From an uncultured Actinomyces sp. (lineage in GTDB: Bacteria > Actinomycetota > Actinomycetes > Actinomycetales > Actinomycetaceae): a DNA stretch of 64,000 nucleotides. The stretch is from assembly GCA_900545825.1 (NCBI GenBank), contig URAS01000002.1, positions 1 to 64,000 of the forward strand. The letters are read 5' to 3'. Each line of letters begins with the position of its first letter. The stretch's first letter is position 1. The position numbers and the translations under genes are program-made. Shown here piece by piece: positions 7,798 through 17,200 of this stretch. The notes beneath the pieces were generated by a model. That model worked only from the letters and a program-made list of their open reading frames with translations, had not been told where the DNA came from and searched no databases.

Positions 7798-10311
7798 ATG
7801 GCCACCCTCATGATGGCGGGCGTCGAAGCCCAACGATCGCTGCAGCAAGAGGACGTCGAGGCGCTCGCCGAATTCCTCAGCGCGCTGAAGAAGACCGGCG
7901 ACACGTCCGGCCTCGAACCGGTCCCGGGTGCCGCCGACCAGCGGATTCGGCTGGGTCGCGTCAGCGGAAGCCTCACGGCGATCCTTTTCGTCCTCGACGC
8001 GGGCGGCACCGTATTGTGCTACGCCGGCGCGTACGTCCCACGCGAGGCCGCCAGCCGGGCCCGCACCCTGTTGCTGCAGTTCAACCCCATCAACGGGATG
8101 ACCACGCTGGTCCAGGGCACGCCCGACGAACGCGGCGAGACCATCAGCGCCGACGAGCTCGAACGCGCCGCGACGATCCTCGCTCAGGCACCCACGCACG
8201 AGGCCGTGCGGAAGGCCGAGCCGCAGGTCGAGCCGCAGCCTGAGGTCACTGCGAAGCCCGAACCGGAGGTCGCCGAGGTCGCCGCCGAACCCGAGCCCGA
8301 GCCCGAGTCCGAGGCGACGGAACCGGAACCCGAACCCACGCCTGCACCCCAAACCGCACCCGCCGAGCCGCAATCCGAGCCCGAACTCGCGGCCCCCGCA
8401 CCGAATCTCCCGCCGAAGTTCGCACGCCCGGCGGACGCCCTCATCGCGGCGGGGATTACGGTCGACGCCCTCTACGACCAACTGGGCATCCCCGCGGCGA
8501 CCACCGCGCACGTCGCCCTGGCGCCGACGATGGACGATGTCGACTCCTACCTGGCCAAACGCCCGGAATGGGAGCGCGACGCGATCGGTGGCCTGCTGGC
8601 TGGGATGACGATCGACGAGGTACGCGAGGCCCTCGAGCTCGACGCCCCCGCCGAGAAACCCGCAGCCACCACCGCACAGCCCACCGACGAGGCCGTCGTC
8701 AAGGGCATGCACAAGTCGGCGTCCAAGCAGTTCCAGGTGGTGCCGGAATCGGCGGACGCGCGCATGCTCCAGCAGGCCCTCGACGGGTCGTTCCCCGACT
8801 GGTGCGTCTTCCTCCACCCGTCGCAGCGGCGCAGCGTCGACGCCGACTACTCCGGCCCCGCGCGCGTCAAGGGCGGCGCGGGCACGGGCAAAACCGTCGT
8901 CGCCCTCCACCGCGCCAGGCGCCTCACCGAGGCCGACCCGCACGCGCGGGTGCTGCTGACAACGTTTACGACGACCCTACCCAAGATGCTCATGCAGCAG
9001 ATGAAGCAGCTGGCACCCGGCCTGGCTCGCAGCGATTTCCAGCGAGGACGCCCGGGCCTCACGGTGATCGGGCTGGACAAGCTGATCTACCAAATCCTCG
9101 AGGAGACCGCCACGCCCACGTACACCCGCGCGGTGCGCGAGGTCACCGGCCTCGAGACCCGGATCCGTCTCAAGCCGATGGCCGACAACATGCAGGAGCG
9201 CATCTGGGAGGACGCCCTCGCCATCGCCGGCAGCGACGTGCCCGAGCAGTACCGCAACCCCCAGTTTTTTGTCGACGAGTACCGCCTGATCGTCGTCGCG
9301 CAGTCGATCGGCAGCCAGGCCGAGTACCTCAAGGCGCCGCGCCCCGAACGCCACAGCCGGCTCAACCGCGCGGCCCGCAAGGCCGTGTGGCGCGTCGTCG
9401 AAACGTTCGTCACGCGGGCTGGCCAGGAGGGCAAGCTGCCGTTCATCACCCAGGCCGTCGTCGCCGCGCGCTGCCTCGACCTCGACGCCGAGGCCGGCAA
9501 GCCTCGGCCGTTCACGAACGTCGTCGTCGACGAGGCCCAGGACTTCCACATCGGGCACTGGCGTTTCGTCCGCGCCCTCGTCGAGCCGGGACCGAACGAC
9601 ATCTTCATGGCCGAGGATCCCCACCAGCGCATTTACGGCAAGCGGCTGAGCCTCAAGCCGCTGGGGATCGGCACGCAGGGCCGGTCGGTGCGCCTGACGC
9701 TGAACTACCGGACGACCCGCAAGACGCTGGAGTACGCGCAAGAGATCCTCCAGGGCACGACGTGGGTGGGTTCGCAGGGCGACGACGATGTCGATTCGCT
9801 GATCGGATACCGGTCGGTGCGCGGTGGCTTCGCTCCCGTCATTGTCCCGTGCCAGTCGCGCCAGGAAGAGGACACGGTCATCACCACGCGCATCAAGAAG
9901 TGGCTGGAAGACCCGAAGGCCTACGTCGGTGTCCTCGTGAGGACCCGGAACCAGGTGACACGCCTCGGCAGCTACCTCCCCAACGAGGGCATTCCGGTGA
10001 ATACGGGCGAGGACCAGTCGCCCCGCCGCGGACCGTCGTGGGTCGAGCCTTCAGAGCCAGCGCGCGTTTTCGTCTCGACGATGCATTCGGCGAAGGGCAT
10101 GGAGTTCACCCATGTCATCCTCCTCGACATCGACGACCGGACCATCCTGCCCTCCTACGTCATGGACAAGCTGTCGGGCGCGGCCAAGGCCGCGGCGGTC
10201 GAGAGCGAGCGGGCGCTGCTCTACGTCGCGTCCTCGAGGGCGCGCGACCAACTCATGGTCGTCTATTCGGGCAAGCCGTCGCGGCTGCTGCCCGAGTTGC
10301 AGGCGTCTTAG
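7798..10311 (+). CDS. UvrD-like SF1 helicase with RelE-like N-terminal region
   Basis: The product has 837 residues. Residues ~1-105 (QRIRLGRVSGSLTAILFVLD...) look like the RelE/ParE toxin fold found fused to some UvrD-like helicases. A Pro/Glu repeat linker (~140-200) and a helical segment (ALIAAGITVDALYDQLGI) follow. The SF1 motor has Walker A GGAGTGKT (359-366), Walker B DEAQD (578-582), LNYRTT (~636), the motif V region STMHSAKGMEF (~760) and motif VI VASSRARD (810). The ATG comes three bases after the upstream stop with AAGGAG inside the previous gene, so the two genes are surely cotranscribed. The RelE assignment is by pattern only; toxin activity is not shown by the sequence. A hairpin follows the gene. 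Confidence 0.88.
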   Translation: MATLMMAGVEAQRSLQQEDVEALAEFLSALKKTGDTSGLEPVPGAADQRIRLGRVSGSLTAILFVLDAGGTVLCYAGAYVPREAASRARTLLLQFNPINGMTTLVQGTPDERGETISADELERAATILAQAPTHEAVRKAEPQVEPQPEVTAKPEPEVAEVAAEPEPEPESEATEPEPEPTPAPQTAPAEPQSEPELAAPAPNLPPKFARPADALIAAGITVDALYDQLGIPAATTAHVALAPTMDDVDSYLAKRPEWERDAIGGLLAGMTIDEVREALELDAPAEKPAATTAQPTDEAVVKGMHKSASKQFQVVPESADARMLQQALDGSFPDWCVFLHPSQRRSVDADYSGPARVKGGAGTGKTVVALHRARRLTEADPHARVLLTTFTTTLPKMLMQQMKQLAPGLARSDFQRGRPGLTVIGLDKLIYQILEETATPTYTRAVREVTGLETRIRLKPMADNMQERIWEDALAIAGSDVPEQYRNPQFFVDEYRLIVVAQSIGSQAEYLKAPRPERHSRLNRAARKAVWRVVETFVTRAGQEGKLPFITQAVVAARCLDLDAEAGKPRPFTNVVVDEAQDFHIGHWRFVRALVEPGPNDIFMAEDPHQRIYGKRLSLKPLGIGTQGRSVRLTLNYRTTRKTLEYAQEILQGTTWVGSQGDDDVDSLIGYRSVRGGFAPVIVPCQSRQEEDTVITTRIKKWLEDPKAYVGVLVRTRNQVTRLGSYLPNEGIPVNTGEDQSPRRGPSWVEPSEPARVFVSTMHSAKGMEFTHVILLDIDDRTILPSYVMDKLSGAAKAAAVESERALLYVASSRARDQLMVVYSGKPSRLLPELQAS

Positions 10312-10337
10312 GCCGGTCGCCCTCCGAGAGCAATAGA

Positions 10338-10371
10338 AGACCCCGCGGTGGCCGAAGCCTCCGCGGGGTCT
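10338..10371. terminator. Hairpin between convergent genes
   Basis: An 11-base perfect stem (10338-10348 with 10361-10371, AGACCCCGCGG and its complement) encloses a 12-base loop. It lies between the UvrD-like helicase gene and the convergent VIT gene and probably stops transcription from both sides. No strong T-run follows on the plus strand. Confidence 0.7.
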
Positions 10372-10408
10372 AGTCTGTGGGACGCAGGGATTGCGCTGAT
10401 CGCGGCGG

Positions 10409-11137
10409 TTACGCCCCGATGCCGGCGGTACCGAAGACGTGGCCGATGCCGTAGCCCAGGGCCATCGCGAGGGCGCCGCCGAGGACCAGTCGGATGACGG
10501 CGCGTCCCTTCGGGGCGTCGCCGAGTGCCGCCGAGACGACGCCGGCGATCGCCAGCGCGACGACGACGGCGATGACGGTGCCGATGATCGAGATGTTCGC
10601 CGGCAACAGGAGGATCGCCAGCATCGGGAGGATTGCGCCGGCGACGAACGCGACGAACGAGCTGGCCGCGGCGTGCCACGGGTTCGTCAGGTCGTCGGCG
10701 TCCAGGTGGTAGCGGACGGTCAGGTGGGCGTCGAGGGCCTTCTCGGCCGACACGTCGCGGGCCGCCTGGTTCGCGGTCTGCGCGGTCATGCCCTGGTCCA
10801 TGTAGGCGAGGGCGAGCTTGCGGCGTTCGCCCTCGGGGTCCTCTTTCAGAGCCTTCATTTGGCGGGCGACGACCTCGCGTTCGGTGTCGCGTTGGGTCGA
10901 GACCGACACGTATTCGCCGACGGCCATCGAGGACGCGGCCGAGGCGATGCCGGACAGGCCGGCCAGCGCGATGAGCGCCTTGTTGTTCGGGTTGGCGACG
11001 GCGACGCCGATGACTAAGCCGGCGATCGAGACGATGCCGTCGTTCGCGCCGAGGACGGCCGCGCGCAGCCAGTTGAGGCGCGATGCGAGCGAGCCGTGCT
11101 GTTTCTTCTCACGGCTCGTGGAGGCGGAATCCGTCAT
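10409..11137 (-). CDS. VIT1/CCC1-family membrane transporter
   Basis: The product has 242 residues from the ATG at 11137. The VIT signature LRAAVLGANDGIVS lies at ~24-37, followed by a helix with SGIASAASSMAVGEYVSVSTQRD, whose Met/Glu residues usually line the metal path. A cytosolic amphipathic segment comes next (REVVARQMKALKEDPEGER...), then three more membrane helices. Family members move ferrous iron or manganese out of the cytoplasm; the metal here is unknown. In-frame starts exist at 11176 and 11245, but 11137 gives the family-typical length and none has a good ribosome binding site. Transcription is convergent with the helicase pair. Confidence 0.88.
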   Translation of the reverse strand: MTDSASTSREKKQHGSLASRLNWLRAAVLGANDGIVSIAGLVIGVAVANPNNKALIALAGLSGIASAASSMAVGEYVSVSTQRDTEREVVARQMKALKEDPEGERRKLALAYMDQGMTAQTANQAARDVSAEKALDAHLTVRYHLDADDLTNPWHAAASSFVAFVAGAILPMLAILLLPANISIIGTVIAVVVALAIAGVVSAALGDAPKGRAVIRLVLGGALAMALGYGIGHVFGTAGIGA

Positions 11138-11457
11138 GCCGGTCCGCGTCGGGCAGTGGGTAGCGATTGTTGCCATGTGACTAACGTATGGAAGGCGACT
11201 TTTCCCCGCAACGAAGCCAAAAGATAGGCGTTGGTAGCCAGCCACAGCATAGTGAAGTATGGCTTCCCGGAATATGGGGACCCGGAACCCGGTTGGACCT
11301 GCCCAAATGACGCGTTTTCGCAGGTCAGGGTACCCGAAAACCCCATGTGGGGGTACCTATGAAGCCCGAAAAAGGTGCCCAAGGCCATAGATCCCAACAG
11401 GCGCCCTCCGGGGCCCGATATGCCGACTGCGACCTTGCGGAATTCCCGCGAGCGCGC
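11138..11457. other. Intergenic region with two short inverted repeats
   Basis: No gene is seen between the VIT gene and the repeat element next to glgP. Two small inverted repeats are visible: GACCTGC (11296-11302) with GCAGGTC (11320-11326), and GGTACCC (11329-11335) with GGGTACC (11351-11357). They lie in tandem upstream of the VIT gene and could be operator or leader structures for it. A small open frame at 11347-11568 has no domain and runs into the repeat element, so it is not called. Confidence 0.4.
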
Positions 11458-11566
11458 CGAAACGCTCACCGGGTACGCGAAACGCTCACCCAGTTTGTCG
11501 AAATCCGGCCTCGAGGGCCGAGAAATGACAATCTGGATGAGCGTTTCGGAATTATGGTGAGCGTTT
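11458..11566. repeat. Family A nested palindromic element, copy 1
   Basis: The left side has two copies of CGAAACGCTCACC (11458-11470 and 11478-11490, step 20). The right side has two inverse copies of TGAGCGTTT (11538 and 11558, step 20). Between them lie TTTGTC (11494) facing GACAA (11527), and at the centre CGGCC-TCGAG-GGCCG (11506-11520). The same plan recurs at 55933-56023. The element begins 24 bases beyond the glgP stop codon, which suggests a terminator or REP-like role. Confidence 0.75.
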
Positions 11567-11589
11567 AATCTTCGCGCGCTCCGCGAAGA

Positions 11590-13953
11590 CTAGATCGCCG
11601 TCGGCTCGATCTTCCAGACGTCGTTCGCGTAGTCGCGGATCGTGCGGTCGGACGAGAAGCGCCCGGACTGGGTGATGTTGACCCAGCACTTGCGCGCCCA
11701 CTCTTCGCGGTCCTGGTAGTCGGCGGCCATGCGGTCGCGGGCCTCGCGGTAGGCGGCGAAGTCGCCCAGCAGGTAGTAGACGTCGGCGGGCTCGTACCCG
11801 TTGGAGTCGAGCAGCGACCACTGGAGGTCGTGGAAGATTCCCGTGCCGCCATCGTCCAGGGTGCCGTCAACGAACGCGTCCATGACGCGCTTGAGGCCCG
11901 GCACCTCCTCCATCACCTGGCGCGGGTCGTACGTCATCCGCAGCTGCGGCAGCTCGTCCTCGGTGGCGCCGAAGATGTAGGCGTTCTGCTCGCCCACGGC
12001 GTCGAGGATTTCGACGTTCGCGCCGTCGAGCGTGCCCAGGGTGAGGGCGCCGTTCATCATGAACTTCATGTTCGAGGTACCCGAGGCCTCCTTGCCGGCC
12101 ATCGAGATCTGCTCGGACACGTCGGCGGCGGGAATGATCTTCTCGGCCGGCGAGACGTTGTAGTTGTGGACGAACACGACCTTGATACGGCCGTCGATGT
12201 CCGGGTCGTTGTTGACCAGGCGGGCGATCTCGTTGATGAGCTTGATGATCGCCTTGGCCCGCAGATACCCGGGCGCAGCCTTGGCGCCGAAGATGAACAC
12301 GCGGTTCGGCGTGTCGAGCGTCGGGTCGTCCTTCAGCCGGAAGTAGAGGTCGAGGATGTACATGACGTTGAGCAGCTGCCGCTTGTATTCGTGCAGACGC
12401 TTAATCTGGACGTCGAAGATCGCGTCGGGGTCGATGTCGATGCCCTCGCGTTCCTTGACCCATTCGGCGAACTCGACCTTGTTCGCGTGCTTGATGTCGT
12501 TGAGCTGCGCCAGCACCGCACTGTCGGCCTTGTCCGTCACCGACTCGAGGACGTCGAGGTCGCGCACCCATTCGTCCGATCCGGTGACCGACGTCAGCAG
12601 CTCGGCCAGGCGCGGGTTGCACTGGTTGAGCCAGCGCCTGGGCGTCACGCCGTTCGTCTTGTTGTTGAACCGCTCGGGCCACAGGTCGTGCCATTCCTTG
12701 AGCGTCTCGCGCTTGATGATCTCGGTGTGCAACGCGGCGACGCCGTTAATCGAGAACGCGGCATAGCAGGCGATCCACGCCATGTGGACCTTGTTGCCCG
12801 ACACCGGCGCCATGTAGTCGATGCGGCCGCCGTCGACGCCCATCTCGGACAGTTCGGCGCGGAAACGCCGGTCGATCTCCCACACGATCTCCATCACCCG
12901 CGGGAACAGGCGGTCGAAAATCGGCACCTCCCACTGTTCCAGCGCCTCGGCGAGGACGGTGTGGTTCGTGTAGGCGAACGTGCGGGTGACGATGTCCCAC
13001 GCGTCGGTCCAGCCCAGGCCGTGCTCGTCGAGCAGCAGGCGCATGAGCTCGGGGATCGCCAACACCGGGTGGGTGTCGTTCAGCTGGATGCAGTTGTATT
13101 CCGCGAAGCTGGCGACGTCGCCGTGGACGGCGATGTGGTTCTCGAGCATCTCTTGCAGCGAGGCCGACACGAAGAAGTACTGCTGGCGCACGCGCAGCGC
13201 CTTGCCCTCGAACGTCGAGTCGTTCGGGTAGAGGACGCGCGAAATGTCCATCGTCCGCTCGCGGTCGACGATCGCGTCGGTGAACCGCTGGGAGTTAAAG
13301 GCGTCGTAGTCGAACTCCTCCATCGGCTCGGCCTTCCACAGGCGCAGGGTGCCGACGTTCTGGGTGCCGTAGCCGGTGATCGGCATGTCGTAGGGAATCG
13401 CCCGGACCTTGAGGTCGGAGTAGGTGACGATCCGCTGGTCTTCCTCGTGGCGGATGACGAAGGGGTAGCCCTCTTCCATCCACGCGTCCGGCGTCTCTTT
13501 CTGGTAGCCGTCCTCGACCAGCTGCTTGAACAGGCCGTAACGGTAGAGGATGCCGTAGCCGACGACCGGCAGGTCCTGCGTCGCACACGAATCGAGGAAG
13601 CACGCGGCCAGGCGGCCCAGGCCGCCGTTGCCGAGGGCGGCGTCGGGCTCCTGTTCGAGGACGTCGCCCAGTTTGAGGCCGAACGCGTCGAGCGCTTCCT
13701 GGGCCTCGTCGACCAGCCCGAGGTTGAGCAGGTTGTTGAGGAGGGCGCGCCCCATGAGGAACTCTGCCGAGAAGTAGTGCTGGCGGCGCCCCTTGCGGTA
13801 CGCCTCGGTCGTGTCGTACCACCGATCCGCGATGCGGTCGACGACGCTGGATGAGAGGCCTTGCCACACTTCCATCGGCGTCGAGGCAGCGATGCTGCGT
13901 CCGGATGTGGCGCGGATGTGCGCGGCGGCGACATCGGTAAACGTCTGGGTCAT
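11590..13953 (-). CDS. glgP: Glycogen/maltodextrin phosphorylase
   Basis: The 787-residue product is full length for the GT35 phosphorylase family. It releases glucose-1-phosphate from the non-reducing ends of alpha-1,4-glucans using pyridoxal phosphate. The cofactor-binding stretch GTSNMKFMMNG places the Schiff-base lysine at ~630, and the upstream KRLHEYKRQ and GNGGLGRLA motifs are intact. A GAAGGGA about 10 bases before the ATG serves as ribosome binding site. It lies divergently from the surface protein gene and about 4 kb from the glgE operon, so degradation and synthesis of the alpha-glucan are encoded close together but under separate control. Confidence 0.97.
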   Translation of the reverse strand: MTQTFTDVAAAHIRATSGRSIAASTPMEVWQGLSSSVVDRIADRWYDTTEAYRKGRRQHYFSAEFLMGRALLNNLLNLGLVDEAQEALDAFGLKLGDVLEQEPDAALGNGGLGRLAACFLDSCATQDLPVVGYGILYRYGLFKQLVEDGYQKETPDAWMEEGYPFVIRHEEDQRIVTYSDLKVRAIPYDMPITGYGTQNVGTLRLWKAEPMEEFDYDAFNSQRFTDAIVDRERTMDISRVLYPNDSTFEGKALRVRQQYFFVSASLQEMLENHIAVHGDVASFAEYNCIQLNDTHPVLAIPELMRLLLDEHGLGWTDAWDIVTRTFAYTNHTVLAEALEQWEVPIFDRLFPRVMEIVWEIDRRFRAELSEMGVDGGRIDYMAPVSGNKVHMAWIACYAAFSINGVAALHTEIIKRETLKEWHDLWPERFNNKTNGVTPRRWLNQCNPRLAELLTSVTGSDEWVRDLDVLESVTDKADSAVLAQLNDIKHANKVEFAEWVKEREGIDIDPDAIFDVQIKRLHEYKRQLLNVMYILDLYFRLKDDPTLDTPNRVFIFGAKAAPGYLRAKAIIKLINEIARLVNNDPDIDGRIKVVFVHNYNVSPAEKIIPAADVSEQISMAGKEASGTSNMKFMMNGALTLGTLDGANVEILDAVGEQNAYIFGATEDELPQLRMTYDPRQVMEEVPGLKRVMDAFVDGTLDDGGTGIFHDLQWSLLDSNGYEPADVYYLLGDFAAYREARDRMAADYQDREEWARKCWVNITQSGRFSSDRTIRDYANDVWKIEPTAI

Positions 13954-14255
13954 AGCGGGAACTTTCCCTTCACATTTCCACGTTCAGTATCGCTCCCCAG
14001 TTTATCGGGGTACGCCAGACGCCTCAGGGCGCCGGCCTTAATGTAAGGAGTACCACGCGGTTTCCGTGAGCGGTAAACCGCCACGACCTGCACAATCGCG
14101 AATCCGTACCGAACGGTAAGTGCTGAGTAACACTGGAAAACCCACGCGCGCCACACTGTGACCCGAGTCTCCCATGAGACGTTTTCTTATGTTACGATGA
14201 GAGCCACCAATGTTATGATCGGTGTCACACCGGCCACCCACCTGGAGCGCTGCAC
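13954..14255. other. Divergent control region between glgP and the surface protein gene
   Basis: This 302-base gap holds no gene. A hairpin-like pair GCGGTTT/AAACCGC (14057-14063 with 14075-14081) lies on the glgP side. A promoter-like pair for the rightward gene lies at 14192-14219. The region must carry the promoters of both divergent genes. Confidence 0.55.
14192..14219 (+). promoter_or_regulatory. Candidate sigma70-type promoter of the surface protein gene
   Basis: TTACGA (14192-14197) and TATGAT (14214-14219) are separated by 16 bases and lie 37 bases before the ATG at 14256. The surrounding bases are AT-richer than the rest of the region. Confidence 0.5.
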
Positions 14256-17200
14256 ATGATTCCTCGTATCCCATCAGGCGTCGCGGCGGTCATTGCCTCC
14301 GTCGCCCTCATTATTACCGGCGCCGCACTGCCCGCGGTCGCTAATCCCCAGCCGAGCTTCCCGACTGATCAAGAACAGCCGACCCACACCGTCGGACTCA
14401 CCGCTGCGCAAACGCCAGCGGTCTTTGCTTATTCCCCCAGCACCCAGTCGGCCCTCCTCGATGGCGAGTGGGCCACTGCCAACAACGTCGCCAAGGGAAC
14501 GGTCATCACCGTCGAATACTCCGACGTCTACCCGAATGGCCTCATGCTGTGGGTCGAGGACGTCCAGCCCGGCCCGGACGGCACGGTCGTCGCGTCCGTC
14601 CGCCAGGCCAGCCTGCCGGAGGTCCTGTCCGGCCTGCCCGACAAGACGCTGGAGGACGTGGCCGGCCGCGCGCTGACCGCCACCCCCACCGAGGTCTATG
14701 GCACCGTGACCGACGCCGACGTCACTGACGCCGACGGCATCGACCGCGCGGCCGTCGCCCTCCCCGAGGACACCCAGCCGCTGGCTCCCGAAAGCTCCAC
14801 CGACACCGCGTCCACTGCGGCCGATGCGACGGCGGATCCCAGCGCGACCTCGACGACGACCCAGCCGGCATCGGGCACGTCCCTGCTCGACAAGCTGCCC
14901 AAGGACGCCCTCAACACGCTGCCGGGCGACCTGCTGGACAAGCTGCCGAAGGACTCGCTCGACAAGCTGCCCAGCGACCTCATCACCAAGCTGCCGACGA
15001 ACTCGGGCACGCTCAAGGACATCATCGACAAGCTGCCGAAGGACACCCTCGCGAAGATTCCGCAGGACGTCCTCGACGCGATCAAGAACAGCCCCGACGG
15101 CAAGCTGCCGGCCGACCTCATCAACAAACTGCCGAAGGACGTCCTCGACCAGCTGCCGAAGAACCTGCTGCCGGGCTTCCCGATCAACAAGGAGATCGGC
15201 AAGGACCTGCCGCTGAACTTCACCAAGACGATCACGAAGGACTCGTGCACCGACGGCACGTTCACCGTCCTGGGCGACAAGCTGCCGGGCACCCTGTCTG
15301 ACAAGCTGCCGGGTGACCTCGCGGGGAACCTCCCGGGCGACGTCACGGGGCAGAAGGCGACGCTCACGGACTGCCAGTTCGAGGGCGACGGCTCGCTGGC
15401 CGCGACCATCGGCATGACGATCTCGCCGAAGGGCACCCTGGTCGTCGATCCGGAAAAGCTCAAGCTCAAGAACTTCGAGCTGTCCGGCAGCGCCGACGTC
15501 AAGGGCGCGGCCGACCTCACGACGAATGGCCCGCTCAAGGGTCACGCGACGTGGCAGCTGGCCGACCTCACCTTCCCGGTCTCGATCCCGGTCGGTGGCA
15601 CGACGGTGACGGCGAACATCCACGTCCGCCCCACGGTGACGCTGAACGTCGACGGCTCCGGCAACGGGACGCTCTCGCTGGGCGGCTTCGAGACCGGCAT
15701 GTCGAAGATGGGGGTCACCTACAGCTCGGATAACGGCTTCAACCTCATCAAGGGCCAGCCGATTATGCAGGTCAACAAGCCGGGCATGTCCGGCGAGGGC
15801 GACCTCCACGCCACGATCGTTCCCGCGCTCAACGTCAGCGTCGACCTCATGGGGCTCATGGGCGCCGAGGCGACGGTCACCCCGAAGCTCAACGCCGACT
15901 TCCACATCTCCGACGTCGACCCGGCCTGCATGATCGGCGTCGGCGGCGAGGCGAACATCCACATGTTGCCGGTGAAGGAGCCGACGCTGCCGATCCTCCA
16001 GAAGGTGTTCGGCACCGTGAAGAGCCAGGTCGACGCCCTATTCAAGGACAAGAAGGACCTCAAGGTCGACATTCCGTCGATCTACACCAGCCCCGACCTG
16101 TGTGCCGCGCAGCCGATCGCGATCGGCGACCGCGTGTGGATTGATACGAACCGCAACGGCCTCCAGGACGAGGGCGAACCGGGCCTGCAAGGCGCCAAGG
16201 TTATGCTCCTGCGCGGCTCCGACAAGTTCGTCGCGTCCCTGCCGGACACGAAGCTCTACAAGGACAAGCTGGTCGCCGAGACGACGACCGACGCTAATGG
16301 CGCGTACCGCTTCGACTCCGACCCGAAGTACAAGGGCCCGGCCAGTGCCGCCGAGGCCGGCGACGCGTCGCCGCTGGCCGGCAAGCTCATGCCCGGCCGC
16401 TACACGGTGGTCGTCAAGCCGCCGAAGCCGACCGACGCCGGCTACCCGTACAAGGACAAGTACCCGTACGGCTTCATCATCACCAAGCGCTACCAGAGGG
16501 CGACAACCGACTCGACGGCGCCGAAGGACGACACCGCCACCTCCTCGGAGGCGACGAGCGACGTCGCGACCCCGGAGGCGTTGAGCGACCTCAACCTGCC
16601 GAAGCTCGGCGACCTCAAGAGCATCCTCGACAAGCTGCCGCAGGATCAGGTGAACAAGCTGCCCAAGGACTTGCTCGACAAGATCAAGAACCACCCGAAC
16701 GACAAGCTGACGCCGGACATCCTCAACCAGCTACCGAAGGATGTCCTGGGCAAGCTGCCGAACCTGGGCGACCTGGGCAAGCTGCCGAACCTCAAGCCCG
16801 GCGAGCACTCGCTGGCTGACCTGCAGCGCGACTCCGGCGGCCGCTACCCGTGGAATACGAACTCGTACTCCGCGCTGTTCGATGGCACGCGGTATCAGGA
16901 CATCGCGCCCGACTCGTGGTCGGGGATCAACCCGAAGACCGAGCCGGGGTCGCACCTCGACGCCCTCAAGGCCGAGCTGGCCGAGACGGCGGGGTACAAC
17001 GACACCGTCGACTTTGGGTTCATTCCGTTGAAGGAGAATGAGCCGACGACGGAGCCCACCCCGGACCCGACGGACACCAACCCGACGCCGGACCCGACGG
17101 ACACCAACCCGACGCCGGACCCGACGGACACCAACCCGACGCCGAATCCGACGGACACCAACCCGACGCCGCAGCCGGTGAAGCCGCTGGATCCCAAGGA

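Noticed and set aside
1180..10311. A complete DISARM or Druantia system
   Set aside because: No methyltransferase, DrmB/DrmC or DruH/DruF/DruG-type partner is present. Only the helicase architecture is similar.
11347..11568. A 73-residue open frame before glgP
   Set aside because: It runs through the family A palindrome and its product has no conserved feature.
11830..13854. A 674-residue open frame on the plus strand opposite glgP
   Set aside because: It is the antisense shadow of a highly conserved enzyme gene in GC-rich DNA. The product has biased Val/Arg/Asp composition and no domain.
14274..15962. Long minus-strand frames opposite the surface protein gene
   Set aside because: They mirror the repeats of the true gene and carry no signal peptide or domain.
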